Notes: generated by a model from the sequence alone, not told the origin. Positions 1 to 6,116 are shown, counted from the first letter of the stretch. The stretch is 7,613 nt of DNA from Pseudomonadota bacterium (GCA_023405565.1 JAEXXW010000161.1:1-7613); one strand, 5' to 3'. Numbers and translations: made by a program.

Positions 1-623
1 TCCTGAGGCTGACCGGCGTGCCGTTCACGCACGAGCATATTTTCGATGCCTCATCGGCACCGCGTGGTCAGTTGCCCTACATCGTCGATGACGGCGAGAT
101 CATCGGCGACAGCGAAACCATCATCGCGCACCTGATCCGCAAATATCGGCTGACCATCGACGACGCGCTCAGCGCCGGACAACATGACACCAGTCTCCTC
201 ATCACGCGCATGCTCGATGATCTCTATTGGGTGATGTCCTATTCGCGCTGGAAGGACGAGCGCTACTGGCCAGCCTTCCGCGATGCGCTGATGCGCGAGC
301 ATCCGCGTCTCACCGAGGAGGGCCTTCTCAAGGCCAAGGAGTTCAATCACCAGCGCTATTATTATCAGGGCATCGGCCGCTATGAACCCGATGCGGCGAT
401 GGCACGCGGCGTTGCCGACCTGCGCGTGCTCTCCGATCTCATTCCGGCAATCGGCTTCGTGCATGGCGACAAGCCGACTGCAATCGATGCCGGTATCTAC
501 GGCTTCATCGCCAATATCTATTTCTACGATATCGACACGCCACTGAAACAATTCGTGGTCTCGCACAACAACATCGTGCGCCATTGCCAAACGATCCATG
601 CGCTGGTCTTGCAGCGGGCCTGA
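1..623 (+). CDS. Glutathione S-transferase-like protein, Fax/metaxin type (5' truncated by the window edge)
   Basis: The reading frame is open from the first base and enters as L-R-L-T-G-V-P-F, so the GTG at 18 is probably an internal Val and the true start lies upstream. The visible part begins inside a thioredoxin-like GST N-terminal domain, with a G-x-L-P-Y-I segment (76-93) followed by D-D-G-x-x-x-x-D-S-x-x-I (97-126), the glutathione-site strand and SNAIL/TRAIL-like Ser. An all-helical C-terminal domain follows: L-Y-W-V (220-231), a Y-S-R-W segment, and the late G-D-K-P-T-x-I-D-A motif (466-492). The order and wording of these motifs match the Fax/metaxin/Tom37-like branch of bacterial GST-fold proteins. 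Such proteins are cytosolic; their substrates are mostly unknown and glutathione transferase activity cannot be read from sequence. The stop is TGA at 621-623. It could be called simply a GST family protein; the fold is confident, the reaction is not. Confidence 0.85.
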   Translation, partial: LRLTGVPFTHEHIFDASSAPRGQLPYIVDDGEIIGDSETIIAHLIRKYRLTIDDALSAGQHDTSLLITRMLDDLYWVMSYSRWKDERYWPAFRDALMREHPRLTEEGLLKAKEFNHQRYYYQGIGRYEPDAAMARGVADLRVLSDLIPAIGFVHGDKPTAIDAGIYGFIANIYFYDIDTPLKQFVVSHNNIVRHCQTIHALVLQRA

Positions 624-652
624 TCGCTTCATTCCGTAGCAGAAAGTTTACC

Positions 653-674
653 GCCCGCACCGATAGATGCGGGC
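653..674 (+). promoter_or_regulatory. Hairpin occupying the ribosome-binding region of cvpA
   Basis: GCCCGCA (653-659) and TGCGGGC (668-674) are exact reverse complements around the 8-nt loop CCGATAGA. The 3' arm ends on the base directly before the cvpA ATG (675). No purine-rich Shine-Dalgarno is present apart from the GGG inside this arm, so in mRNA the stem would cover the initiation region. It could lower translation of cvpA or act as a processing or end signal for the GST transcript. There is no U-tract, so it is not a classical terminator. The role is inferred. Confidence 0.45.
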
Positions 675-1190
675 ATGAACGTCTTCGATGCCGTCATCCT
701 CGCTGCGGCCGTCGTCGCAATCGTCATGGGCTACCGGTCCGGGCTCTTGCGCGGCCTCGCAACCATCTTCGGCTATCTCGCCGCAGCTCCCGTCGCCCTG
801 GTCCTGGCGCCGAAGCTTGTGCCCTATGCGCCGGCCCTGGCCTCGTCTTTCGGCGGCTCCGGCGGCGTGCTGTTTTTTGTCATCTTCCTCATCATCGGCA
901 TTGTTCTTGCGGCCCTGTTGCGCCGCTCCGTCGATGCGTCCGTGGGAGAGAGCATCAGCATGCCCGATCGTATCGCCGGCGCGGTTCTCGGCGCGCTGCG
1001 CATCGTGTTGCTGGCCGTGCTGATGGTACTGGTGTTCGATCGGTTGGTGTCACCCAAGCGGCAGCCCGGCTGGCTCACGCAATCGCAATTGCGGCCGGCC
1101 CTGTCCTATCTCGGCCGGCAGGGCGTGCGGCAATTGCCATCCGAACTCACGTCCCATATCGACCGGCTGAAAAAAGAGCGCGGTCTGTAA
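675..1190 (+). CDS. CvpA family inner-membrane protein
   Basis: A 171-residue protein with four predicted membrane segments at about 4-20, 26-48, 61-82 and 102-122, followed by a roughly 50-residue polar basic tail. The features fit the CvpA/colicin V production family: an N-terminal N-V-F-D-A-x-I-L segment leading into the first helix, a G-Y-R-S-G-L-L-R-G loop (19-27), and D-R-I-A-G-A-V-L-G-A-L-R (98-109) before helix 4. Family members in Proteobacteria are linked to colicin V export, envelope stress tolerance and, in E. coli, sit upstream of purF; here there is no purF in view. Length is typical. The start ATG gives the family-like N-terminus, although it is preceded by a hairpin (653-674) rather than a good Shine-Dalgarno. 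It begins 51 bp after the GST gene. The molecular function is not settled for the family. Confidence 0.88.
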   Translation: MNVFDAVILAAAVVAIVMGYRSGLLRGLATIFGYLAAAPVALVLAPKLVPYAPALASSFGGSGGVLFFVIFLIIGIVLAALLRRSVDASVGESISMPDRIAGAVLGALRIVLLAVLMVLVFDRLVSPKRQPGWLTQSQLRPALSYLGRQGVRQLPSELTSHIDRLKKERGL

Positions 1191-1399
1191 AAGCTTTTTC
1201 GCGCGACGTGGACACCGGCCCGCGCGAACGCCTCGAAACAAAAAAGGAGCCCTGCCTTGACGCGGCAGCAACGGCACCCGGAACCAGCCGTTTTCCGCGC
1301 GCCCTCGGGGCGTTACACCCCTGCGATTTCCCGCTTGCACGATGGCTGCGAGATTGCAAATCTTCGTCTGTCGGCGGAACAGGCAATACGGATTCATCC

Positions 1400-1648
1400 A
1401 TGTCCCATATCACTTACAAGATCGTCCAGCATGATGGCGGCTGGGCCTACAAGGTCGGCGATGTCTTTTCGGAAAGTTTCCCGACACATGCCGCTGCGCT
1501 GAAGGCCGCCCGGAAAGCCGCGCAGGAGCAGCGCGTGCCCGGCCGCACCGAAGCCATCGAATGGGAGGACGCCGACGGCAAGTGGCATACCGAGACCGCA
1601 TCGGGCAGTGACCGGCCGGAAACCGACGTGGAAGACTCCAAGCGCTGA
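1400..1648 (+). CDS. Small DUF2188-domain protein
   Basis: An 82-residue soluble protein. Its first 30 residues, M-S-H-I-T-Y-K-I-V-x-H-D-G-G-W-A-Y-K-V with a following F-S-E-S-F-P-T-H, match the DUF2188 pattern: short beta strands with a G-G-W turn, then an Ala/Lys-rich helix (31-44). Residues 54-63 (E-W-E-D-A-D-G-K-W-H) form the last strand pair, and the tail is acidic (D-R-P-E-T-D-V-E-D). There is no signal peptide or membrane segment. The frame stays open far upstream, but no in-frame start with family-like sequence exists there, so ATG 1400 is chosen; it has no strong Shine-Dalgarno. The gene stands 209 bp after cvpA and 205 bp before the cupin gene. Function is unknown; DUF2188 proteins are small and widespread in Hyphomicrobiales. 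Confidence 0.8.
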   Translation: MSHITYKIVQHDGGWAYKVGDVFSESFPTHAAALKAARKAAQEQRVPGRTEAIEWEDADGKWHTETASGSDRPETDVEDSKR

Positions 1649-1840
1649 AATCGACCCGCGCCGCTCGCGTTGCGTCGCGCATTCCTCCACTTCGTTCCAG
1701 TCGGACGATGCTGCGAACACGCGCGCGGCGGCGTGATATGTTCTCGTTTGTTCTCAAAGAACGAATCGCGTCCACTCTTTTTCACTGATTCCGAATCTTA
1801 AAAATTTGCTGCCACGCGCGACGGCGAAGACAGCGCATAT

Positions 1841-1845
1841 GGGGA
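1841..1845 (+). promoter_or_regulatory. Shine-Dalgarno deciding the cupin gene start
   Basis: GGGGA lies 8 bases before ATG 1854. The upstream in-frame alternatives, TTG 1806 and ATG 1839, have no comparable purine run. Starting at 1854 also gives a compact, normal signal peptide. Confidence 0.5.
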
Positions 1846-1853
1846 ATACGCTT

Positions 1854-2318
1854 ATGGTTGATCGTTTGCTAACAGCGGCGAGCGTCGCGCTTGCGCTTGT
1901 TGTCGCCTCGCATCCCGTCATCGCGCAGGATGCGCAACCATCGCCGAAAACGGAAGGCGGCGCCGAGGCAAAGGGCTATCCCGCCGTGCCGCTGCTTTCG
2001 ACAGGTACCACCGTTCTCGGAGAAAAGATCCGCTATCCGTCCGGCACCGCGCATGTGAATGCATCGATCATCACGCTGCCGCCCGGCGCCCGCACCATCG
2101 TTCACAAGCACGGCGTGCCGATGTTCGCCTACATCCTCGAAGGCGAAATCACGGTCGATTACGGCGCGAAGGGCAAGCGCACCTATCGTCAGGGCGATTC
2201 ACTGATGGAAGCGATGAATGTCGCTCATTTCGGCGAAAATACCGGCAAGCAACCGATGCGCCTGATCGCGGTCTATATGGGCGCCAACAAGGCGAAGGAT
2301 GTCATTGCGGTGAAGTGA
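1854..2318 (+). CDS. Exported cupin-domain protein
   Basis: A 154-residue protein with a signal peptide: basic M-V-D-R, hydrophobic stretch about 5-20, probable cleavage after V-I-A (24). After a polar Pro/Glu/Gly linker comes one cupin barrel. Cupin motif 1 is at about 78-96: G78, H84-K-H86, then Y93-I-L-E-G. The position that usually holds the metal-binding Glu (90) is Met. Motif 2 is at 114-129: G114, H125 and N129 are kept, but the usual Pro and Gly are Ala120 and Asn122. Three of four classical metal ligands therefore remain. It is expected in the periplasm; no substrate or reaction can be assigned. Alternative in-frame starts at 1806 (TTG) and 1839 (ATG) would add 16 or 5 residues before the signal peptide. 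The gene is flanked by 205 bp upstream with no clear promoter and a palindromic repeat downstream, so it is probably transcribed alone. Confidence 0.82.
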   Translation: MVDRLLTAASVALALVVASHPVIAQDAQPSPKTEGGAEAKGYPAVPLLSTGTTVLGEKIRYPSGTAHVNASIITLPPGARTIVHKHGVPMFAYILEGEITVDYGAKGKRTYRQGDSLMEAMNVAHFGENTGKQPMRLIAVYMGANKAKDVIAVK

Positions 2319-2371
2319 ACCGTGAGCGGGTTGCATGCCAATACAGTCGTCCCGCGCAGGCTTCTGTGTCT

Positions 2372-2474
2372 GTCATTCCGGGGCGAGCGCATCGCGCGAG
2401 AACCCGGAATCCAGAGCCACGACGACCATTTTTGGATTCCGGGTTCGCCTGCTTTGCATGCGCCCCGGAATGAC
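2372..2474. repeat. Nested palindromic interspersed repeat (about 103 bp)
   Basis: The outer arms GTCATTCCGGGGCG (2372-2385) and CGCCCCGGAATGAC (2461-2474) are exact reverse complements. Inside them GAACCCGGAATCCA (2400-2413) and TGGATTCCGGGTTC (2433-2446) are also exact, with a 19-nt loop. All four arms share the CCGGAAT/ATTCCGG core, so the element folds into a long two-step hairpin on either strand. From memory this matches a highly repeated intergenic palindrome of Bradyrhizobiaceae genomes. It begins 53 bp after the cupin stop, the usual position for such elements, and could also block transcription leaving the cupin gene. It has no coding capacity for a transposase; any movement would be in trans, which is speculation. 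Confidence 0.85.
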
Positions 2475-2486
2475 TGCAGTTTGGCC

Positions 2487-2516
2487 TTGACATTACTAGG
2501 AATATATGCCTTTATC
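2487..2516 (+). promoter_or_regulatory. Possible promoter with overlapping operator-like near-palindrome
   Basis: TTGACA (2487-2492) is a perfect -35 hexamer. AGGAATATATGCCT (2498-2511) differs from a perfect 14-bp palindrome by one base, and TTTATC (2511-2516) is a weak -10 candidate at 18-bp spacing. The AT-rich patch stands out in a GC-rich region. Such a layout (consensus -35 with a palindrome in the spacer) is typical of an autoregulated promoter, but no gene with a start codon follows directly. It could drive the structured region downstream and the DUF1059 gene, or be a relic of a lost gene. Confidence 0.3.
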
Positions 2517-2519
2517 TCC

Positions 2520-3013
2520 TCACCTCGCTCATGAGGGGCGTCAACCGGTGACGTCAGTTGACGGAGCAAGGTGCGGCGCCTGCGGGTGTGAGTTCGTCGC
2601 TCATGCCTCCGGGACGCTTCGGGTGGGCCGTCCGCTCCTATTAGGAGGGGCTGCGGGTAGTCCTGCTGGACGTGGACTGGATGAAGGCAGGCCAAAGCCT
2701 GCCGGATCAGGGTGGGCGCGGCTCATCTGTCCAGGCCCGGAAGAACGGCTCCGGAGCGCAAAATCGCTGCGTGATGGTGCGCCGAAAGGCGGCTGCGCTC
2801 ATTTGCGTGAGCGCGGCGTATCAGGAATGCCCTGCGTCTTTCGGCGCATCATTCCCCTCACCCTTTTCGAGCCTACGGCGTCACCCGCGCCGCAAAGAAC
2901 AGGGGCGCTTCATCGCGCCCGGCGTCAGGCGCCGCTGTTCAACGTCACGGCGCAGGCGTAAAATTATTCGCTGGGGCAGCCCGGAGATCCGACGCTGGAT
3001 GTTCAACCGTCAC
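2520..3013 (+). other. Gene-free, hairpin-dense region upstream of the DUF1059 gene; candidate structured RNA or decayed repeat
   Basis: No credible protein is encoded here; the open frames are low-complexity Arg/Pro/Ala-rich shadows. The sequence holds a series of stems: 2539-2545/2557-2563 (7 bp), 2612-2616/2629-2633, 2635-2640/2642-2647, 2659-2663/2674-2678, 2686-2692/2697-2703 (7 bp, loop CAAA), palindrome GCTCCGGAGC 2748-2757, 2774-2788/2838-2852 (15 bp) enclosing 2792-2801/2808-2817 (10 bp), 2876-2880/2888-2892, and a three-way junction at 2897-2940. In the two longest stems the only imperfect pairs are G-U on the plus strand, which would be A-C on the minus strand. It may be a long 5' leader, a small RNA, or an interspersed non-autonomous repeat; I cannot decide. 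It does not match a riboswitch or RNA family I recognise. Confidence 0.4.
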
Positions 3014-3024
3014 AGGAGGAACTA

Positions 3025-3240
3025 ATGCAACGGAAATTCATCGATTGCCGGACGGTGCCGAGCGAAATGAATTGCACCCTCGCCCTGAGCGCCGACACCG
3101 AAGACGAATTGCTCGAAGCCGCCGTGCAGCATGCGGTCGCGGTTCACGGCCATACTGACAATGCCGAGTTGCGGACCATGATCCGCAGCGCCATGCAGGA
3201 CGGCACGCCGCCGCTCGAAGCGCCCCAGCGCGCCGCCTGA
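3025..3240 (+). CDS. Small DUF1059-domain protein
   Basis: A 71-residue soluble protein that reads as a clear DUF1059 member: K-F-I-D-C-R (4-9), P-S-E-M-N-C (12-17), L-A-L-S-A-D (19-24), then E-D-E-L-L-E-A-A-V-Q-H-A (26-37) and V-H-G-H (40-43) with a D-x-x-E-L-R turn, ending in a helix and a Pro/Ala-rich tail. Cys8 and Cys17 and the two His-containing segments are conserved in such proteins and could bind a metal or be redox-active, but this is not established. The start is secure: AGGAGG at 3014-3019 sits 5 bases before the ATG, the best Shine-Dalgarno in the window. The gene stands alone between the structured region and ettA (196-bp gap). Its stop is followed 14 bases later by a GAAA-loop hairpin (3255-3266) with no U-tract. 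The biological role is unknown. Confidence 0.87.
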   Translation: MQRKFIDCRTVPSEMNCTLALSADTEDELLEAAVQHAVAVHGHTDNAELRTMIRSAMQDGTPPLEAPQRAA

Positions 3241-3254
3241 CCGGCCTGCACCCG

Positions 3255-3266
3255 GCCCGAAAGGGC
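3255..3266 (+). terminator. GNRA-loop hairpin after the DUF1059 gene (weak terminator candidate)
   Basis: GCCC (3255-3258) and GGGC (3263-3266) pair around a GAAA tetraloop. No T-run follows, so this is at best a pause or a 3'-end stabilising hairpin. It also forms one side of a larger imperfect fold with CCCTTTCCGGGCC at 3332-3344. Confidence 0.25.
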
Positions 3267-3436
3267 GGTGGGAGGGCCAGATTTCGCCTGCCATTCCCGG
3301 CTCCCTCCCTGTTTGGAGGCGTGCTGCCTTGCCCTTTCCGGGCCGCACCGTTACTTAAGCGCCACATCTCCGAAAACATCGCAAAATCCAGCGCGATTCC
3401 GCGCGGAACGTATCCGCCCAGAGGGTTTTCACCGAA

Positions 3437-5092
3437 ATGAACGGCCGCCAATTCGTCTATTTCATGCAGGGGCTGACCAAGGCCTATCCGGGCAACCGCA
3501 AGGTGCTCGAGAACATCCATCTGCAATTCTATCCGGACGCGAAGATCGGCGTTCTCGGCGTCAACGGCGCGGGTAAATCGACCCTGCTGCGCATCATGGC
3601 TGGCATCGATACCGAATATTCCGGCGAGGCCTGGGTCGCCGAAGGCGCCCGCGTCGGCTACCTGCCACAGGAGCCGCAGCTCGATCCCGACAAGACCGTT
3701 CGCGAAAACGTCATGGAAGGCGTCGCCAAGCAGAAGGCCATCCTCGACCGCTACAACGAACTCGCCATGAATTATTCGGACGAGACCGCGGACGAGATGA
3801 CGAGGCTCCAGGACGAGATCGAGGCGCAGGGCCTGTGGGATCTCGATTCCAAGGTCGATCAGGCGATGGAAGCCTTGCGCTGCCCGCCCGACGATGCCGA
3901 TGTTGCGTCCCTCTCCGGCGGTGAGCGCCGCCGCGTTGCGCTCTGCAAGCTGCTGCTCGATGCGCCGGAATTGCTGCTGCTGGATGAGCCGACCAACCAT
4001 CTCGACGCCGAAAGCGTCGCCTGGCTGGAAGGGCATCTGCGCAATTATCCGGGCGCGATCCTGATCGTCACCCACGATCGCTACTTCCTCGACAATGTCA
4101 CGAGCTGGATTCTCGAACTCGATCGTGGCCGCGGCATTCCCTATCAGGGCAATTACTCGTCGTGGCTCGGCCAGAAGCAGAAGCGTCTGCAACAGGAAGG
4201 CCGCGAGGAAGAGGCACGCCAGCGCACGCTCGCTGCCGAACAGGAATGGATCGCCTCCTCGCCCAAGGCCCGTCAGGCCAAGTCCAAGGCGCGTTATCAG
4301 CGCTATGAGGATCTGCTCGCGAAATCCGCCGACAAGCAGACCCAGACGGCACAGATCATCATTCCCGTGGCCGAGCGCCTCGGCAACAACGTCATTGATT
4401 TCGAAGGCCTGAACAAAGGCTTTGGCGACAATCTCTTGATCGACAACCTCACCTTCAAGCTGCCGCCCGGCGGCATTGTCGGCGTGATCGGACCGAACGG
4501 CGCCGGCAAGACCACATTGTTCCGCATGATTACCGGTCAGGAACAGCCGGATGGCGGTACCATCAAAGTCGGCGAATCCGTGCAGCTTGGCTATGTTGAT
4601 CAGTCACGCGATGCACTGGATGGCTCCAAGAGCGTGTGGGAGGAAATCTCCGGCGGCGTCGATCAGATCCTGCTCGGCAAGAAGGAAGTGAACTCCAGAG
4701 CCTATTGCTCGGCCTTCAACTTCAAGGGCGCGGACCAGCAGAAAAAGGTCGGCCAGCTCTCCGGCGGCGAACGCAACCGCGTGCATCTCGCCAAGATGCT
4801 GAAGTCGGGCGCCAACGTGCTGCTGCTCGACGAACCGACCAACGATCTCGACGTCGATACGCTGCGCGCACTGGAAGAAGCGCTGGAGGATTTCGCCGGC
4901 TGCGCCGTTATCATCAGCCATGATCGCTGGTTCCTCGACCGCATCGCGACCCACATGCTCGCCTTCGAAGGCGATTCACATGTCGAATGGTTCGAAGGCA
5001 ACTTCCAGGATTACGAAGCCGACAAGATGCGCCGTCTCGGCACCGACTCCACCATTCCACACCGGATCAAATACAAGAAATTCACGCGGTGA
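3437..5092 (+). CDS. ettA: Energy-dependent translational throttle protein EttA (ABC-F ATPase)
   Basis: A 551-residue ABC-F protein, close to the 555 residues of E. coli EttA. It has two ATPase cassettes and no membrane segments. Cassette 1: Walker A G-V-N-G-A-G-K-S (41-48), signature L-S-G-G-E (159-163), Walker B L-L-L-L-D-E-P (179-185) with catalytic Glu184, and His213 of the H-loop. An arm insertion lies at about 95-140. The charged P-site tRNA interaction linker spans about 240-305 (K-Q-K-R-L-Q-Q-E through [11 protein letters not shown]). Cassette 2: Walker A 352-359, L-S-G-G-E 441-445, D-E-P with Glu466, His495. In E. coli EttA binds the ribosomal E site and gates entry of initiation complexes into elongation according to ATP/ADP ratio; all ATPase residues are intact here. 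The short C-terminus ending in basic residues is normal for EttA and argues against Uup. Only a distant AGAGGG precedes the ATG. It starts a likely four-gene run. Confidence 0.97.
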   Translation: MNGRQFVYFMQGLTKAYPGNRKVLENIHLQFYPDAKIGVLGVNGAGKSTLLRIMAGIDTEYSGEAWVAEGARVGYLPQEPQLDPDKTVRENVMEGVAKQKAILDRYNELAMNYSDETADEMTRLQDEIEAQGLWDLDSKVDQAMEALRCPPDDADVASLSGGERRRVALCKLLLDAPELLLLDEPTNHLDAESVAWLEGHLRNYPGAILIVTHDRYFLDNVTSWILELDRGRGIPYQGNYSSWLGQKQKRLQQEGREEEARQRTLAAEQEWIASSPKARQAKSKARYQRYEDLLAKSADKQTQTAQIIIPVAERLGNNVIDFEGLNKGFGDNLLIDNLTFKLPPGGIVGVIGPNGAGKTTLFRMITGQEQPDGGTIKVGESVQLGYVDQSRDALDGSKSVWEEISGGVDQILLGKKEVNSRAYCSAFNFKGADQQKKVGQLSGGERNRVHLAKMLKSGANVLLLDEPTNDLDVDTLRALEEALEDFAGCAVIISHDRWFLDRIATHMLAFEGDSHVEWFEGNFQDYEADKMRRLGTDSTIPHRIKYKKFTR

Positions 5093-5124
5093 CACGTATG
5101 TGGTAAAGTGAGAAAAGGCCATTT

Positions 5125-5129
5125 GGAGG
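5125..5129 (+). promoter_or_regulatory. Shine-Dalgarno deciding the GTG start of the coiled-coil gene
   Basis: GGAGG lies 6 bases before GTG 5136, the optimal distance, and no ATG or TTG in this frame is better placed. This supports the GTG start of the small coiled-coil gene. Confidence 0.65.
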
Positions 5130-5135
5130 ATACGC

Positions 5136-5336
5136 GTGACCGAGATTGAAAATCTTGTTCTCGAACATCTCCGCCACATCCGTGGCGCGGTCGATTCCGT
5201 GCGCGAGGATATGCGTGAAGTGAAGGGCCGCCTTGGCATTCTCGAACACCAATATGCCAACCTGTCCAATCGTCTGGACCGGCTGGACGGTCGTGTGGAG
5301 CGCATTGAAAAGCGCCTCGAATTGGCGGAAGTTTAA
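5136..5336 (+). CDS. Small coiled-coil protein
   Basis: A 66-residue highly charged protein with GTG start and a good Shine-Dalgarno (5125-5129). Hydrophobic residues fall at 8, 12, 15, 19, 22, 26, 29, 33, 36, 40, 43, 47, 50, 54, 57 and 61, an unbroken alternating 3-4 spacing that covers nearly the whole chain. This is a textbook heptad pattern with Arg/Glu/Asp at flanking positions, so it should form a dimeric or higher coiled coil. There is no signal peptide, membrane segment or Cys. It lies 43 bp after ettA and 9 bp before tam, so it is likely co-transcribed and translationally close to tam. I do not recognise a named family; similar short coiled-coil proteins are common as hypothetical proteins in Bradyrhizobiaceae, by memory only. 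A partner-binding or oligomerisation role is inferred. Confidence 0.8.
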   Translation: MTEIENLVLEHLRHIRGAVDSVREDMREVKGRLGILEHQYANLSNRLDRLDGRVERIEKRLELAEV

Positions 5337-5345
5337 TTCGATCGC

Positions 5346-6116
5346 ATGACCGACTGGAACGCAAAACAATATCTGAAATTCGAGGACCAGAGATCGCGCC
5401 CCGCGCGTGATCTCCTCGCGCAGGTCCCGCTCGCCGAGGCTCGCGAGATCTACGATCTCGGCTGCGGTCCGGGGAATTCGACCGAGTTGCTGGTCGGGCG
5501 TTTTCCAGACGAGCAGGTGATCGGTGTCGATTCATCACCGGACATGCTGCGACAGGCGCGCGAACGCCTGCCCCATATCAGCTTCATCGAAGCCGATCTG
5601 AATGAATGGTCCGCGCCGGCCAGCGCCGACCTTCTCTACTCCAACGCAACCTTTCAGTGGTTGCCGAACCATGTCTCTGTCCTGAAGCGACTGCTGGGTC
5701 GTTTGAAGCCCGGCGGCGTCATCGCAATTCAGGTGCCGGACAATTGGGACGAACCATCGCATGTGTGGATGCGCGAGCTGGCGCGGGAAGAACCATTTGC
5801 CAAGTTGCTGCCCCGCAACCCACGCGACCGTGTCAACCTACCGTCGGTGCACGAATATTACAACGAACTGAAGCCGCTCTGCACACGCTTCGACATCTGG
5901 CACACGCTCTATCAGCACGCGCTCGACGGACCGGAAGCCATTGTCGAAATGGTGAAGGGCACGGGCCTTCGCCCCTTCGTCGATCCGCTGCCGCCCGAGC
6001 ACCGCGAAACATTCGTGAAAGATTACACCGCACGCATCGCCGCGGCCTATCCCGCGCAGATAGATGGCAAGGTGTTGTTTCGTTTTCCGCGTCTGTTCAT
6101 GGTGATGACGCGCTAG
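5346..6116 (+). CDS. tam: Trans-aconitate 2-methyltransferase
   Basis: A 256-residue class I SAM-dependent methyltransferase, very near the 252 residues of E. coli Tam. The N-terminus M-T-D-W-N-A-x-x-Y-L-K-F-E-D-x-R-x-R-P-A-x-D-L-L is the characteristic Tam opening. SAM-binding motif I is [11 protein letters not shown] (36-46), the acidic ribose-binding residue is Asp62 in G-V-D-S-S, and A-D-L (83-85) and N-A-T-F-Q-W-L (100-106) are motifs II/III. The Tam-type C-terminal half carries W-H-T-x-Y (186-190), V-K-G-T-G-L-R-P (203-210) and the terminal F-R-F-P-R-L-F-M-V. The enzyme transfers a methyl group from SAM to trans-aconitate, which forms spontaneously from cis-aconitate and inhibits aconitase; it acts in the cytosol. 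The ATG follows the coiled-coil gene by 9 bp, with GGAAG (5324-5328) the only, distant, ribosome-binding candidate. Confidence 0.95.
   Translation: MTDWNAKQYLKFEDQRSRPARDLLAQVPLAEAREIYDLGCGPGNSTELLVGRFPDEQVIGVDSSPDMLRQARERLPHISFIEADLNEWSAPASADLLYSNATFQWLPNHVSVLKRLLGRLKPGGVIAIQVPDNWDEPSHVWMRELAREEPFAKLLPRNPRDRVNLPSVHEYYNELKPLCTRFDIWHTLYQHALDGPEAIVEMVKGTGLRPFVDPLPPEHRETFVKDYTARIAAAYPAQIDGKVLFRFPRLFMVMTR

Noticed and set aside
51..632. 193-codon minus-strand frame opposite the GST gene
   Set aside because: Complement of a well-supported GST-fold gene with no recognisable protein content.
1187..1200. AAAAGCTTTTT at the end of cvpA as a terminator
   Set aside because: The self-complementary part is only an A/T-rich palindrome with no GC stem, so it would not terminate transcription.
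584..1399. Upstream extension of the DUF2188 frame through cvpA
   Set aside because: It is a shadow of the CvpA coding frame with no family sequence; DUF2188 homology begins at ATG 1400.
2322..2534. 70-codon frame across the palindromic repeat
   Set aside because: It reads through both arms of the inverted repeat, which is the typical false protein made by this repeat type.
2372..3013. CRISPR array, retron or transposon with its own enzyme
   Set aside because: No regularly spaced direct repeats, no reverse transcriptase, Cas or transposase gene is present in the window.
2506..3025. Two overlapping plus-strand frames (151 and 117 codons) in the gene-free region
   Set aside because: The products are Arg/Pro/Ala-rich without domains, the stems run across codons in both frames, and neither has a ribosome-binding site. 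Similar spurious proteins are annotated from repeats in related genomes, by memory only.
3038..4192. Long open frame on the minus strand opposite ettA (384 codons)
   Set aside because: It is antisense to strongly conserved ABC-F motifs, has no family resemblance, and arises from GC-rich codon bias.
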